Below the pieces are notes generated by a model that did not search any database, had not been told where the DNA came from, and was given only the letters and a program-made list of their open reading frames with translations. Shown in pieces: positions 8,873 through 16,203 of a stretch of 64,000 nucleotides of DNA (positions within the stretch are counted from its first letter, which is position 1; each line of letters starts with the position of its first letter). A program made the translations under genes and the position numbers. The DNA lies in assembly GCA_045602425.1 (NCBI GenBank), contig JAZSBO010000005.1:110148-174147 (forward strand), read 5' to 3'. The DNA is from RGIG9608 sp045602425. Lineage in GTDB: Bacteria; Bacteroidota; Bacteroidia; Bacteroidales; Paludibacteraceae.

Positions 8873-9697
8873 TTACTTTGTGGACATTGATGCACAATAT
8901 CTATTATATGTTGGTAAAACTTTTGATTCATTATTTAAAGCAGTTATACTAAATATCAATGATACTATCGGAATAGGAATAGTAAATGCCGCTATCAACA
9001 TTCGATTATTAGCTTTTCTTCTGTATTCAGAAGCTAAAGGACAATACATATTTATATATTCCTCAAATTCAGCCTCTGATAAAATCATATCTCCTCCACA
9101 ATAACGACCACGCTTTTTCATATTTTTCTTTCCTTGTACCCATACTTTCTGATATGTAAAAGATGGTAATTTCTCACCATCAAAATACGCAAATTTATAA
9201 ATAGCATCTGTTTTATAAACCTTATACTCAATTCGCTTAACATCTGATTTTGCTATATTTAAAACAACGTTAGGATTATCAACTCTCCTATATTTAACAA
9301 AAGAATTATTCTCTTCATCAATAAAGACAGCGATTTTCTTTCCTTTTTTTGTTATTAAAATGTCTGCCATTACCGATTTTTCTTTTTCTAAGTTTAAGGT
9401 AGTTTTTTTTGCTTCAACTTTTTCTTTAATAACTTTTGGTGTATCTTTCACTTCTTTTGGCTTTGCATCAAATAGTTGGACATCTCCGTTACTATAAATA
9501 ATAGTTTGTACATCAGAAACATAAAAAATAAAGGTTGGACCATCTAAGTTGTTTGTTTTTTTGTACTTGATTTCTGTAGGCGAAACTTCTATTATTTTAG
9601 CCTCAATTTTTTCTGCATTTCTCGTAATAATTACATCTTGTGCATTCAATAGTGATACACATAATACACTTAGGAGTGTAATACAATACTTTTTCAT
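8873..9697 (-). CDS. Secreted protein of unknown function
   Basis: The 274-residue protein has a signal peptide (MKKYCITLLSVLCVSLLNAQ, cut near residue 19). Two copies of a similar beta-rich unit follow: 'DVIITRNAEKIEAKIIEVSPTEIKYKK...FYVSDVQTIIYSNG' (about 20-75) and 'DILITKKGKKIAVFIDEENNSFVKYRR...IAKSDVKRIEYK' (about 112-160). In each, a strand pair with an I-x-A/V core ends in a 'V.xI.Y' motif. Such units are frequent in secreted Bacteroidetes proteins of unknown role. A hydrophobic segment near the C-terminus (about 232-250, 'MLIAAFTIPIPIVSLIFSI') may anchor it. It lies directly downstream of the structured RNA described below, which may be its leader. Confidence 0.75.
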   Translation of the reverse strand: MKKYCITLLSVLCVSLLNAQDVIITRNAEKIEAKIIEVSPTEIKYKKTNNLDGPTFIFYVSDVQTIIYSNGDVQLFDAKPKEVKDTPKVIKEKVEAKKTTLNLEKEKSVMADILITKKGKKIAVFIDEENNSFVKYRRVDNPNVVLNIAKSDVKRIEYKVYKTDAIYKFAYFDGEKLPSFTYQKVWVQGKKNMKKRGRYCGGDMILSEAEFEEYINMYCPLASEYRRKANNRMLIAAFTIPIPIVSLIFSITALNNESKVLPTYNRYCASMSTK

Positions 9698-9729
9698 TTT
9701 TAAAAAAATTAAATAAAACGATTAGGCAT

Positions 9730-9920
9730 AAAAAAAGCGTGAAACTTAACGTATCCCGCTTGCTGAGGTGTTTGGCATAACCTTGTTGTACGAAAATAAG
9801 TAAGCCCACGCCAAACGTGAGCATTTAACACTTATTCTTTCACAACCTTTTAGTCGCCAAACTTTCAGCAAGAAAGAAAAAGCTAAAACGCTTTTAGTAT
9901 GTCACTTTGCATTTTGCAAA
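9730..9920 (-). ncRNA. Structured ~190-nt RNA with own -7 box and terminator (unidentified)
   Basis: The stretch folds on the minus strand into a nested rod. The outer helix pairs 9865-9872 with 9759-9766 (CTTGCTGA/TCAGCAAG) and 9856-9862 with 9770-9776 (GTTTGGC/GCCAAAC), 15 bp around a 2x3 internal loop. Next comes an open bubble of about 9 and 8 nt. A middle helix follows (GTTGT/ACAAC, 9842-9846 with 9785-9789, then AATAAGT/ACTTATT, 9830-9836 with 9795-9801). The apex is a hairpin with 7-bp stem and TTTGG loop (9804-9822, one G-U pair). The 5' part has two small hairpins. The 3' end is a GCG...CGC stem running into seven T (9736-9730). It could be a free small RNA or a leader/attenuator of the secreted-protein gene starting at 9697. 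The closing stem-bubble-apical stem outline recalls 6S RNA, but I cannot identify the family. Confidence 0.6.
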
Positions 9921-9926
9921 GCATTG

Positions 9927-9934
9927 CAAATATA
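9927..9934 (-). promoter_or_regulatory. -7 box (TATATTTG) of the structured RNA
   Basis: Read on the minus strand the bases are TATATTTG, a perfect -7 consensus. Transcription would start near 9920, just before the first hairpin of the folded RNA. No convincing -33 box is present at the right distance. Confidence 0.5.
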
Positions 9935-9969
9935 GAGTATTTTCCAATATAGAGCTATGCACAATAGCA

Positions 9970-10007
9970 AAAAAAACCTCGCTTCCTGAAAAAAGCGAGG
10001 TTTTTGA
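9970..10007 (-). terminator. Intrinsic terminator of the nqr operon
   Basis: On the minus strand a perfect AAAAACCTCGCTT/AAGCGAGGTTTTT stem with a short loop ends in eight T (9970-9977). It lies only 5 nt past the nqrF stop and separates the operon from the structured RNA gene. Confidence 0.9.
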
Positions 10008-10011
10008 GGTT

Positions 10012-11295
10012 TTATCCGCCGAAGTTGTCGAATCGGATCATATCGTCTTCTACTCCGAGGCTGTGGAGAAGATCCAATACGGTTTTTGCCATCATTGGAG
10101 GTCCACACAAGTAGTATTCGATATCTTCTGGTTCTTCGTGTTGCTTGAGGTAAGTGTCGCCAAGCACATTTGCAATAAATCCTGGAGAATAACGCACACC
10201 AAGTTTATCAGCTTTAGGATCGGGGAAGTCAAGTGCCAAATGGAAATGGAAGTTTGGATACTCTTTTTCCAATTCCAAGAAGTCTTCCATAAAAAACACT
10301 TCGTCGATGCCACGAGCTCCGTAAAAGTAGTGCATTTCACGGTCGCGAGTGTGAAGCGTTTTGAGCATGTGCATAATTTGCGCACGCAATGGAGCCATTC
10401 CGGCACCACCACCAACCCAAATCATTTCGCGTTTAGAATCGAATTCAGGGTGGAAATCACCGTAAGGACCCGACATAATTACCTTATCGCCAGGTTTAAG
10501 GTTGAAAATATACGAAGAAGCGATACCTGGGTTCACATCCATAAATCCAGGACCTTGATCTTTTGGTTTGAATGGAGGGGTAGCAATACGCACAGTAAGC
10601 GTAATAATATCACCTTCATCAGGATAGTTGGCCATAGAATATGCACGAATAGTAGGTTCGGTGTTCACACACTTAAGGTCGAACATCCCGAATTTTTCCC
10701 ACGTAGGCACGTAAAGTTCGCCAATCAAATCGCGATCGAAATCGTTGTAACTCAACTCAAAAGCAGGGATTTTGATTTGCGCATACGAACCTGGAATAAA
10801 GTCCATGTGTTCGCCAGCAGGAAGTTTCACCTTAAATTCTTTGATGAACGAAGCCACGTTGCGGTTGCCAATCACTTCGCATTCCCACTCTTTTACACCA
10901 AGTACACTTTCGTCTACACGGATGCTCATATCGCCTTTCACTTTCACCTGACAACCCAAACGCCAATGATCTTTTACTTGTTTGCGAGTGAAGTGTACAG
11001 CCTCAGTAGGAAGAATTTCTCCACCACCCTCTTCTACCTGACATTTGCATTGTCCGCAAGAGCCCTTACCACCACAAGCTGATGGAAGAAAAACGCCTGC
11101 GTTTGCCATAGAGTTGAGCAACGAACCTCCTGCAGGAAGTGTAATCTCTTTTTCGCCGTTCATTGTTATTTTTACATCGCCAGAAGCTACCAAATAGCGT
11201 TTAGCAATGAGCAAAACAATCACCAATAAAATAATCACCAAAAGGAATACGACCAAGCTGGTCAATATTGCCGTCATTTCAATTGCTAATATCAT
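10012..11295 (-). CDS. nqrF: Na+-translocating NADH:quinone reductase subunit F
   Basis: The 427-residue protein is the electron-entry subunit of Na+-NQR. It oxidises NADH and passes electrons through FAD and a [2Fe-2S] cluster towards NqrC and NqrB. One N-terminal membrane helix (about 10-32) is followed by a ferredoxin domain with Cys74, Cys80, Cys83 and Cys115 (C-x5-C-x2-C ... C). After this come the FAD domain ('RAYSMANYP') and the NAD-binding domain ('GGGAGMAPLR' and the terminal 'YYLCGPPMMAKTV'). Length and order are normal for the family. It is the last gene of nqrABCDEF, 15 nt after nqrE and just before a strong terminator. Confidence 0.97.
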   Translation of the reverse strand: MILAIEMTAILTSLVVFLLVIILLVIVLLIAKRYLVASGDVKITMNGEKEITLPAGGSLLNSMANAGVFLPSACGGKGSCGQCKCQVEEGGGEILPTEAVHFTRKQVKDHWRLGCQVKVKGDMSIRVDESVLGVKEWECEVIGNRNVASFIKEFKVKLPAGEHMDFIPGSYAQIKIPAFELSYNDFDRDLIGELYVPTWEKFGMFDLKCVNTEPTIRAYSMANYPDEGDIITLTVRIATPPFKPKDQGPGFMDVNPGIASSYIFNLKPGDKVIMSGPYGDFHPEFDSKREMIWVGGGAGMAPLRAQIMHMLKTLHTRDREMHYFYGARGIDEVFFMEDFLELEKEYPNFHFHLALDFPDPKADKLGVRYSPGFIANVLGDTYLKQHEEPEDIEYYLCGPPMMAKTVLDLLHSLGVEDDMIRFDNFGG

Positions 11296-11310
11296 AACAG
11301 AAAAACTTTT

Positions 11311-11955
11311 TTAAATATCTAAACCAGAGAAGCAAAGGAATGCCATTGCCATAAGACCTACAATGATGAACGTGATACCAAGTCCACGAAGCGGAGCAGG
11401 TACGTTGCTGTATTGCATTTTTTCACGAATGGCAGCCAAACCAACAATAGCAAGTAACCAACCTATTCCCGAACCTAAAGCATACGCCAACACATCAAGC
11501 ATCGAAGTAAGAGCTTTAGGATCGCTGGCTGGCAAACCTACACGTTGTTGCATAAACAAAGCACCACCCATGATGGCACAGTTTACGGCAATAAGTGGCA
11601 AGAAAATACCAAGTGAAGCGTAAAGCGAAGGTGAGAATTTTTCAACAACCATTTCCACCAATTGCACAATTGCAGCAATCACGGCAATAAAAAGAATGAA
11701 ACTCAAATAACTTAAGTTGAGCGTTGCAAAACTTTCGTCTAACCAAGCCAAAGCACCTTGACTCAACACTTTTGTTTCAAGCAAATAGTTCACTGGAAGC
11801 GTAACGAGCAACACAAAGGTAACCGCCACACCGAGTCCAAGCGATGTTTTCACATTTTTCGACACTGCCAAATATGAACACATTCCAAGAAAGAATGCGA
11901 AAATCATATTGTCGGCAAAAATCGAGCGTACAAATAAACTTAAAGCGTGTTCCAT
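11311..11955 (-). CDS. nqrE: Na+-translocating NADH:quinone reductase subunit E
   Basis: This integral membrane subunit has 214 residues and about six helices, starting MEHALSLFVRSIF. 'NMIFAFFLGMCSYLAVSK' and 'NCAIMGGALFMQQR' are the conserved half-helix regions that, in the related NqrD/NqrE (RnfA/E) folds, carry cysteines near the membrane centre (here 'GMCSYL' and 'VNCAIMG'). These hold the intramembrane iron centre between NqrD and NqrE. The subunit helps couple electron transfer to Na+ export. It is 32 nt downstream of nqrD. Confidence 0.97.
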   Translation of the reverse strand: MEHALSLFVRSIFADNMIFAFFLGMCSYLAVSKNVKTSLGLGVAVTFVLLVTLPVNYLLETKVLSQGALAWLDESFATLNLSYLSFILFIAVIAAIVQLVEMVVEKFSPSLYASLGIFLPLIAVNCAIMGGALFMQQRVGLPASDPKALTSMLDVLAYALGSGIGWLLAIVGLAAIREKMQYSNVPAPLRGLGITFIIVGLMAMAFLCFSGLDI

Positions 11956-11987
11956 ATTATTGTATTATTTGTTTAATGTTTTGTTTC

Positions 11988-12608
11988 TTATTTTTCTTGC
12001 AAATCTTTTTTAATAGAACGATGAATCCAAATGATGCAAGCCACCAAAATAAGTGCCATCGAAGGCATCATCATCAATCCATTGTTTACATAACCAGCTT
12101 CGTAGGCACATTCGGGAATAACTTGGAAACCAAGCAATTTTCCGCTTCCCAATAGTTCGCGGAAGAAGGCTACGACCACTAAAATCCACGCGTAACCAAA
12201 ACCATTGCCCAATCCGTCAAGGAACGAGTCCCAAGGTTTGTTACTCATAGCAAAAGCTTCGAGACGTCCCATAAGAATACAGTTAGTAATGATAAGACCA
12301 ATGTAAACCGAAAGTTGCACACTCACGTCGTAAGCAAAAGCTTTAAGCACCTCGCTCACCACTGTAACCACAGCAGCTACCACAACAAGTTGTACAATGA
12401 TACGCACACTATTTGGAATTGTGTTACGAATAAGCGAAATAATCACATTAGCCAATGCTACAATAATAGTAACCGAAAGCCCCATTACTAAAGCAGGTTT
12501 CAACTCTACTGTTACAGCCAAAGCCGAACAAATACCCAACACTTGAACTACAACGGGGTTGTTTGAGTTCAATGGGCCTAAAAGTATATCTTTCAATTTT
12601 GCATTCAT
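11988..12608 (-). CDS. nqrD: Na+-translocating NADH:quinone reductase subunit D
   Basis: This 206-residue, six-helix membrane subunit is paralogous to NqrE and starts MNAKLKDILLGPLNSNNPV. Cysteines in 'LGICSALAVTVELKPALVMG' and 'LIITNCILMGRLEAFA' sit in the inverted half-helices expected to ligate the shared iron centre. The protein is complete and of usual length. It lies 3 nt after nqrC, so the two are tightly linked. Confidence 0.97.
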   Translation of the reverse strand: MNAKLKDILLGPLNSNNPVVVQVLGICSALAVTVELKPALVMGLSVTIIVALANVIISLIRNTIPNSVRIIVQLVVVAAVVTVVSEVLKAFAYDVSVQLSVYIGLIITNCILMGRLEAFAMSNKPWDSFLDGLGNGFGYAWILVVVAFFRELLGSGKLLGFQVIPECAYEAGYVNNGLMMMPSMALILVACIIWIHRSIKKDLQEK

Positions 12609-12611
12609 TTT

Positions 12612-13487
12612 TTATTCCTCCTCTACGTTTGTTTCTTCAGTTGTAGTTTCTTTTTGACAATCAATTGCTTTCAAGAATTGAGTATATTTTTCAACACTTT
12701 TTTGCAACATCAATTCAACACCCTTTGATGTAATAGTTCCACCAGAAATAGCTTCAACTTGCTCTTTTCCTTCAGCTTTTTGACCTTTTTTCATTACGGC
12801 AATCGAAGCAAATTCACCGTTTTGCATAATGTGTTTACTCTCGAACTGCGAGCAGAAAGCATCGGTAGTAATGTTAGCTCCTAAACCAGGAGTTTCACCA
12901 GCATGGTTGAAGAATACACCATAAACAGTGTTTTTGTCATCATTCAAAGCAATGTATCCCCAAATTGCACCCCAAAGACCTTTTCCGTCCAAACGGATAA
13001 TCCATTTCGTAGCGCCATCTGCTTTTGCTTTGTAAATCAGCAATTCATCAGAATCAGAATTAGCTTTATAATCAAAATCTTTTACTGGGTCAAGTTCTTT
13101 TACTACCTCGCCTGTTTTTTTATTGAGCACGATTATTTTCTCAATGGTCGAAGCAAAACATTGTTCCGCATCAACATTTGCCACATCAATAGCAGGAAGC
13201 GATGAAAGGATTTGTTTTTTAGTATCCAACTTAATGTTGGCAGCCTGACGTTCTTTCAATGCTCCAGAAGTAATAGACAAAAGCAATGCTACCAAAACCA
13301 CAATAATGGTAGTATAAATCATAATGTAAGTATTGCTATTTTTGTCAAAACCTTTTTTTGCTGGTTTTTCTTCAGAAATCAATTCGAATTCAGAAGCAGG
13401 AACCCCGCAAACTGGACATTTTTCAGGAGGATTTGCACCCTCGTGAATGTATCCACAAACTTTGCATTTATATTTTTTTGTAGCCAT
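12612..13487 (-). CDS. nqrC: NqrC with N-terminal rubredoxin-like domain
   Basis: The 291-residue protein is longer than ordinary NqrC (about 250-260). Residues 1-35 form a rubredoxin-like knuckle of the rubrerythrin type: CKVCG (Cys8, Cys11) and CPVCG (Cys24, Cys27), ending 'VPASEFEL'. A short linker leads to the normal NqrC start ('NSNTYIMIYTTIIVV', one membrane helix, about 53-75) and the periplasmic FMN-binding domain. This domain has 'HAGETPGLGA' and the flavinylation site SGGT, with Thr251 the expected FMN-phosphodiester residue (usual motif SGAT). The extra domain has no stop or frame break before it, and the ATG at 13487 is 9 nt after nqrB. An iron-binding knuckle on the cytoplasmic side could add a redox or regulatory site; that is inference. 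Confidence 0.95.
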   Translation of the reverse strand: MATKKYKCKVCGYIHEGANPPEKCPVCGVPASEFELISEEKPAKKGFDKNSNTYIMIYTTIIVVLVALLLSITSGALKERQAANIKLDTKKQILSSLPAIDVANVDAEQCFASTIEKIIVLNKKTGEVVKELDPVKDFDYKANSDSDELLIYKAKADGATKWIIRLDGKGLWGAIWGYIALNDDKNTVYGVFFNHAGETPGLGANITTDAFCSQFESKHIMQNGEFASIAVMKKGQKAEGKEQVEAISGGTITSKGVELMLQKSVEKYTQFLKAIDCQKETTTEETNVEEE

Positions 13488-13496
13488 ATCTTTTCC

Positions 13497-14702
13497 TTAT
13501 TTTATTTGTTTAACACGTTTAATACGTTTTTTGATGTTGTTCTGAACTACACACCAGTCGATGAGACAACCAAAGATGTTCATCAATAAGATAGCAAGCA
13601 TCATACCTTCTGGATAACCGGGGTTAAGAACACGAACCACGATTGCTACAACACCAATTAAGAAACCATAAATCCATTTACCAGTTTCGGTGCGAGCAGC
13701 TGTTACAGGGTCAGTAGCCATAAACACAGCACCAAAAGCAAAACCACCTAACACAAGATGTTCGTACCAAGGCAAATTAGCAATAGCAGTTTCTGGACCA
13801 AATGCGTTGAACAACAAAGCTGTGAAAGCTCCACCAGCAAACACTGAAAGCATAATTTTCCAACTTGCAACACCTGTTGCTATCAAAAGTACAGCACCAA
13901 GCAAAATGGCTAAAGTAGAAGTTTCACCTACAGAACCCGGAATCCAACCAATGAACGCATCCCAAAAACTTGCCGTTTGTCCTAAAATATCGTTATAAGC
14001 AGAAGCTGCTCCTTCTGGCAAAGTAGCTAACTGACCAAGAGGCGTTGCCCCCGAAAATCCATCAACAGACTCACCTGCCCCCCACCAAAAAGCATCGCGT
14101 GTGCGAACCCAAACTTGGTCACCACTCATTGCTGTAGGATAAGCGAAGAATAAAAACGCACGTGTAATAAGTGCTACGTTAAAAATGTTATAACCTGTTC
14201 CACCAAAAACTTCTTTTGCGAAAATAACTGCGAAAGCAGTTGCAACAGCTGTCATCCAAAGAGGAGTGTCAACTGGAACAATCATCGGAATCAAAAAACC
14301 AGTTACGAAGAATCCTTCTGCAACCTCTTCTTTTTTCACTTGAGCAACAATAACTTCAATACCTAAACCAACAACGTAAGCTACTAAAAGTGTTGGCAAC
14401 ACTGCTAAGAAACCAAATGCAAACTCTTCAAAGAAGTTAACTTCTTGACCAATAGCAACAAAATGCTGATAACCAACATTCCACATACCAAAAAGCATTG
14501 CTGGCAACAACGCCACCACTACAGTGAACATCGAACGTTTTGTATCGATAGCATCGTGAATGTGGGTTCCGTTTTTTGATGTTTCGTTCGGCACAAAGAG
14601 AAATGTTTCTATTGCATCGAATAGCGAATGAAACGCAGCCAACTTTCCACCTTCACTGAAAGTAGGCTTGATTTTATCTACAATATTTTTTATAAATTTC
14701 AT
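13497..14702 (-). CDS. nqrB: Na+-translocating NADH:quinone reductase subunit B
   Basis: The 401-residue protein is the main membrane subunit, with about ten helices. It binds riboflavin, carries a covalent FMN and is where Na+ movement and quinone reduction are thought to meet. The flavinylation motif DGFSGATPLG is present, with Thr220 as the acceptor. The conserved 'FVTGFLIPMIVPVDTPLWM' and 'VALITRAFLFFAYP' helices are intact. It lies 24 nt after nqrA. Length is close to family norm. Confidence 0.97.
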   Translation of the reverse strand: MKFIKNIVDKIKPTFSEGGKLAAFHSLFDAIETFLFVPNETSKNGTHIHDAIDTKRSMFTVVVALLPAMLFGMWNVGYQHFVAIGQEVNFFEEFAFGFLAVLPTLLVAYVVGLGIEVIVAQVKKEEVAEGFFVTGFLIPMIVPVDTPLWMTAVATAFAVIFAKEVFGGTGYNIFNVALITRAFLFFAYPTAMSGDQVWVRTRDAFWWGAGESVDGFSGATPLGQLATLPEGAASAYNDILGQTASFWDAFIGWIPGSVGETSTLAILLGAVLLIATGVASWKIMLSVFAGGAFTALLFNAFGPETAIANLPWYEHLVLGGFAFGAVFMATDPVTAARTETGKWIYGFLIGVVAIVVRVLNPGYPEGMMLAILLMNIFGCLIDWCVVQNNIKKRIKRVKQIK

Positions 14703-14726
14703 ATCTAAACAATTTTTTCTGACCGA

Positions 14727-16085
14727 TTATTCAAGTTCTTTTCTCATATAATCCAATGCTTCACGAACAATGCTTTGCAACTCCATTTTAGAAGTACAAA
14801 CAAATTCACAAAGAGCAAAGTCTTCAGGAGCAACTTCGTAAGCACCAAGAGCTTCCATTTGATCCAAGTTTTTAGCAATCATTGCCTTGATGAGTTGTTC
14901 GGGCATAATGTCCATTGGGAACACTTTGTCGTATTCGCCACTCATGATAATTGCACGACGACCACCCAACACACGAGCATCAAAGTCGAATTTGCATTTG
15001 CAGAATTTTGCGAAACGTTGCCAAGGATAACTCAAACTTGCACTGAATTTATTGAAGCGTGGAGTAAGCCAACCTATCAATTCATCAGCTTCATCGCCTT
15101 CTTGAATCACAGTGATTTGCGAATCGAAAGCACCTATATATCCGTTTTCAGCAATTTTAGTTCCCGAAAGTACATTACCACTGATGTAACGCAATTTGTT
15201 TTCTTTATAAACATTTCCTGCTATCATTGGTTGGATATTTGTTCCAACAATGGTTTTGAAATAACAAGGGCTATAAACCTCTGGACCTGTCAAAGCAACG
15301 TATTTGGTCAAATCAACAATGCCTTTGTTTACAAAACGACCTAAAGCAATAACGTCTTGTAAATTCATTGTCCAAACCACTTCACCTTTATTGATTGGAT
15401 TTAATTTATTGATTTGAACACCAACATTTCCTGCAGGATGAGCACCTTCAAAAACGTTAATTTCTACTCCTTGCATCATTTTTAGCTCAGGAGCTGCATT
15501 TTTTGCAATGGAAAAATAAACTTTTCCTTCAGTAAGTTTTGCCAAGAGTTTCAAACCTGCTTGCAATTCGCTTCCTTGTCCTTTAATAATAAAATTACTA
15601 TCGGGTGCTAACGGAGCCGAATCAAAACCTGAAACAAAAATTGCTTTTGGAGCAACATCAGGATTTGCAACTACGTCGTAAGGACGTTGTTTGATAAAAG
15701 CTCCAAAACCTGCACTAAGCAATGCTTTAAGCAAATCTTCACGACTTGCATCAAGATTTGGACGGTCAAAACTTTCGTAAGTTGTAACCACATCGCGACT
15801 GATAGAAACGTAAAGCAATTTTCTACGTTCGCCACGAGCAACCTCTTCTACAACACCACTTACGGGAGCAACGATTTTAAGTTCCGGATGCTTCTTATCA
15901 CAAAAAATGGGAGTTCCTGCTTTCACATTTTCTCCCTCTTTTACAAGCACTTTTGGAACAATTCCATTAAAATCGTTAGGACTGATAGCAACCAATGAAG
16001 ATTGGTTCATACTTGCCAAAACAGGTGCAGGAGCACCAGCAATGTCAATGTTTAGTCCACGTTTAATTTTAATAACGTTTGTCAT
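14727..16085 (-). CDS. nqrA: Na+-translocating NADH:quinone reductase subunit A
   Basis: This 452-residue soluble subunit sits on the cytoplasmic face of NQR and, in Vibrio, takes part in quinone binding. It starts 'MTNVIKIKRGLNIDIAGAP', the family's conserved opening, and has the biotinyl/lipoyl-like hammerhead segment 'LVKEGENVKAGTPIFCDKKHPELKIVAPVSGVV' (in parts) and a C-terminal 'DALDYMRKELE'-like end. It is the first gene of nqrABCDEF and follows a -7 box about 70 nt upstream. Confidence 0.97.
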   Translation of the reverse strand: MTNVIKIKRGLNIDIAGAPAPVLASMNQSSLVAISPNDFNGIVPKVLVKEGENVKAGTPIFCDKKHPELKIVAPVSGVVEEVARGERRKLLYVSISRDVVTTYESFDRPNLDASREDLLKALLSAGFGAFIKQRPYDVVANPDVAPKAIFVSGFDSAPLAPDSNFIIKGQGSELQAGLKLLAKLTEGKVYFSIAKNAAPELKMMQGVEINVFEGAHPAGNVGVQINKLNPINKGEVVWTMNLQDVIALGRFVNKGIVDLTKYVALTGPEVYSPCYFKTIVGTNIQPMIAGNVYKENKLRYISGNVLSGTKIAENGYIGAFDSQITVIQEGDEADELIGWLTPRFNKFSASLSYPWQRFAKFCKCKFDFDARVLGGRRAIIMSGEYDKVFPMDIMPEQLIKAMIAKNLDQMEALGAYEVAPEDFALCEFVCTSKMELQSIVREALDYMRKELE

Positions 16086-16155
16086 AATTACTTGATTGAT
16101 AAATAATTGTATCTTTTATAAAGTAAAAATATTTTACACAACACTTTATAGATTG

Positions 16156-16163
16156 CAAAAGTA
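16156..16163 (-). promoter_or_regulatory. -7 box (TACTTTTG) of the nqr operon
   Basis: The minus-strand bases TACTTTTG match TANNTTTG and lie 70 nt before the nqrA ATG. No clear -33 element was found. This is the only consensus box between nqrA and the peptidase gene upstream. Confidence 0.5.
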
Positions 16164-16203
16164 ATTTTTTTATTCTGAATAATTAAAGATTTTTTTCAGT
16201 AAT

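Noticed and set aside
9603..9824. A 73-codon minus-strand frame starting MLTFGVGLL over the structured RNA
   Set aside because: It runs through the RNA helices and terminator and out of frame into the next gene; no family was recognised, so the RNA reading is preferred.
9907..11082. A 391-codon open frame on the plus strand opposite nqrF
   Set aside because: It is antisense to a complete nqrF with all cofactor motifs, has low-complexity His/Phe/Val-rich composition and no start signal; it arises from nqrF codon use.
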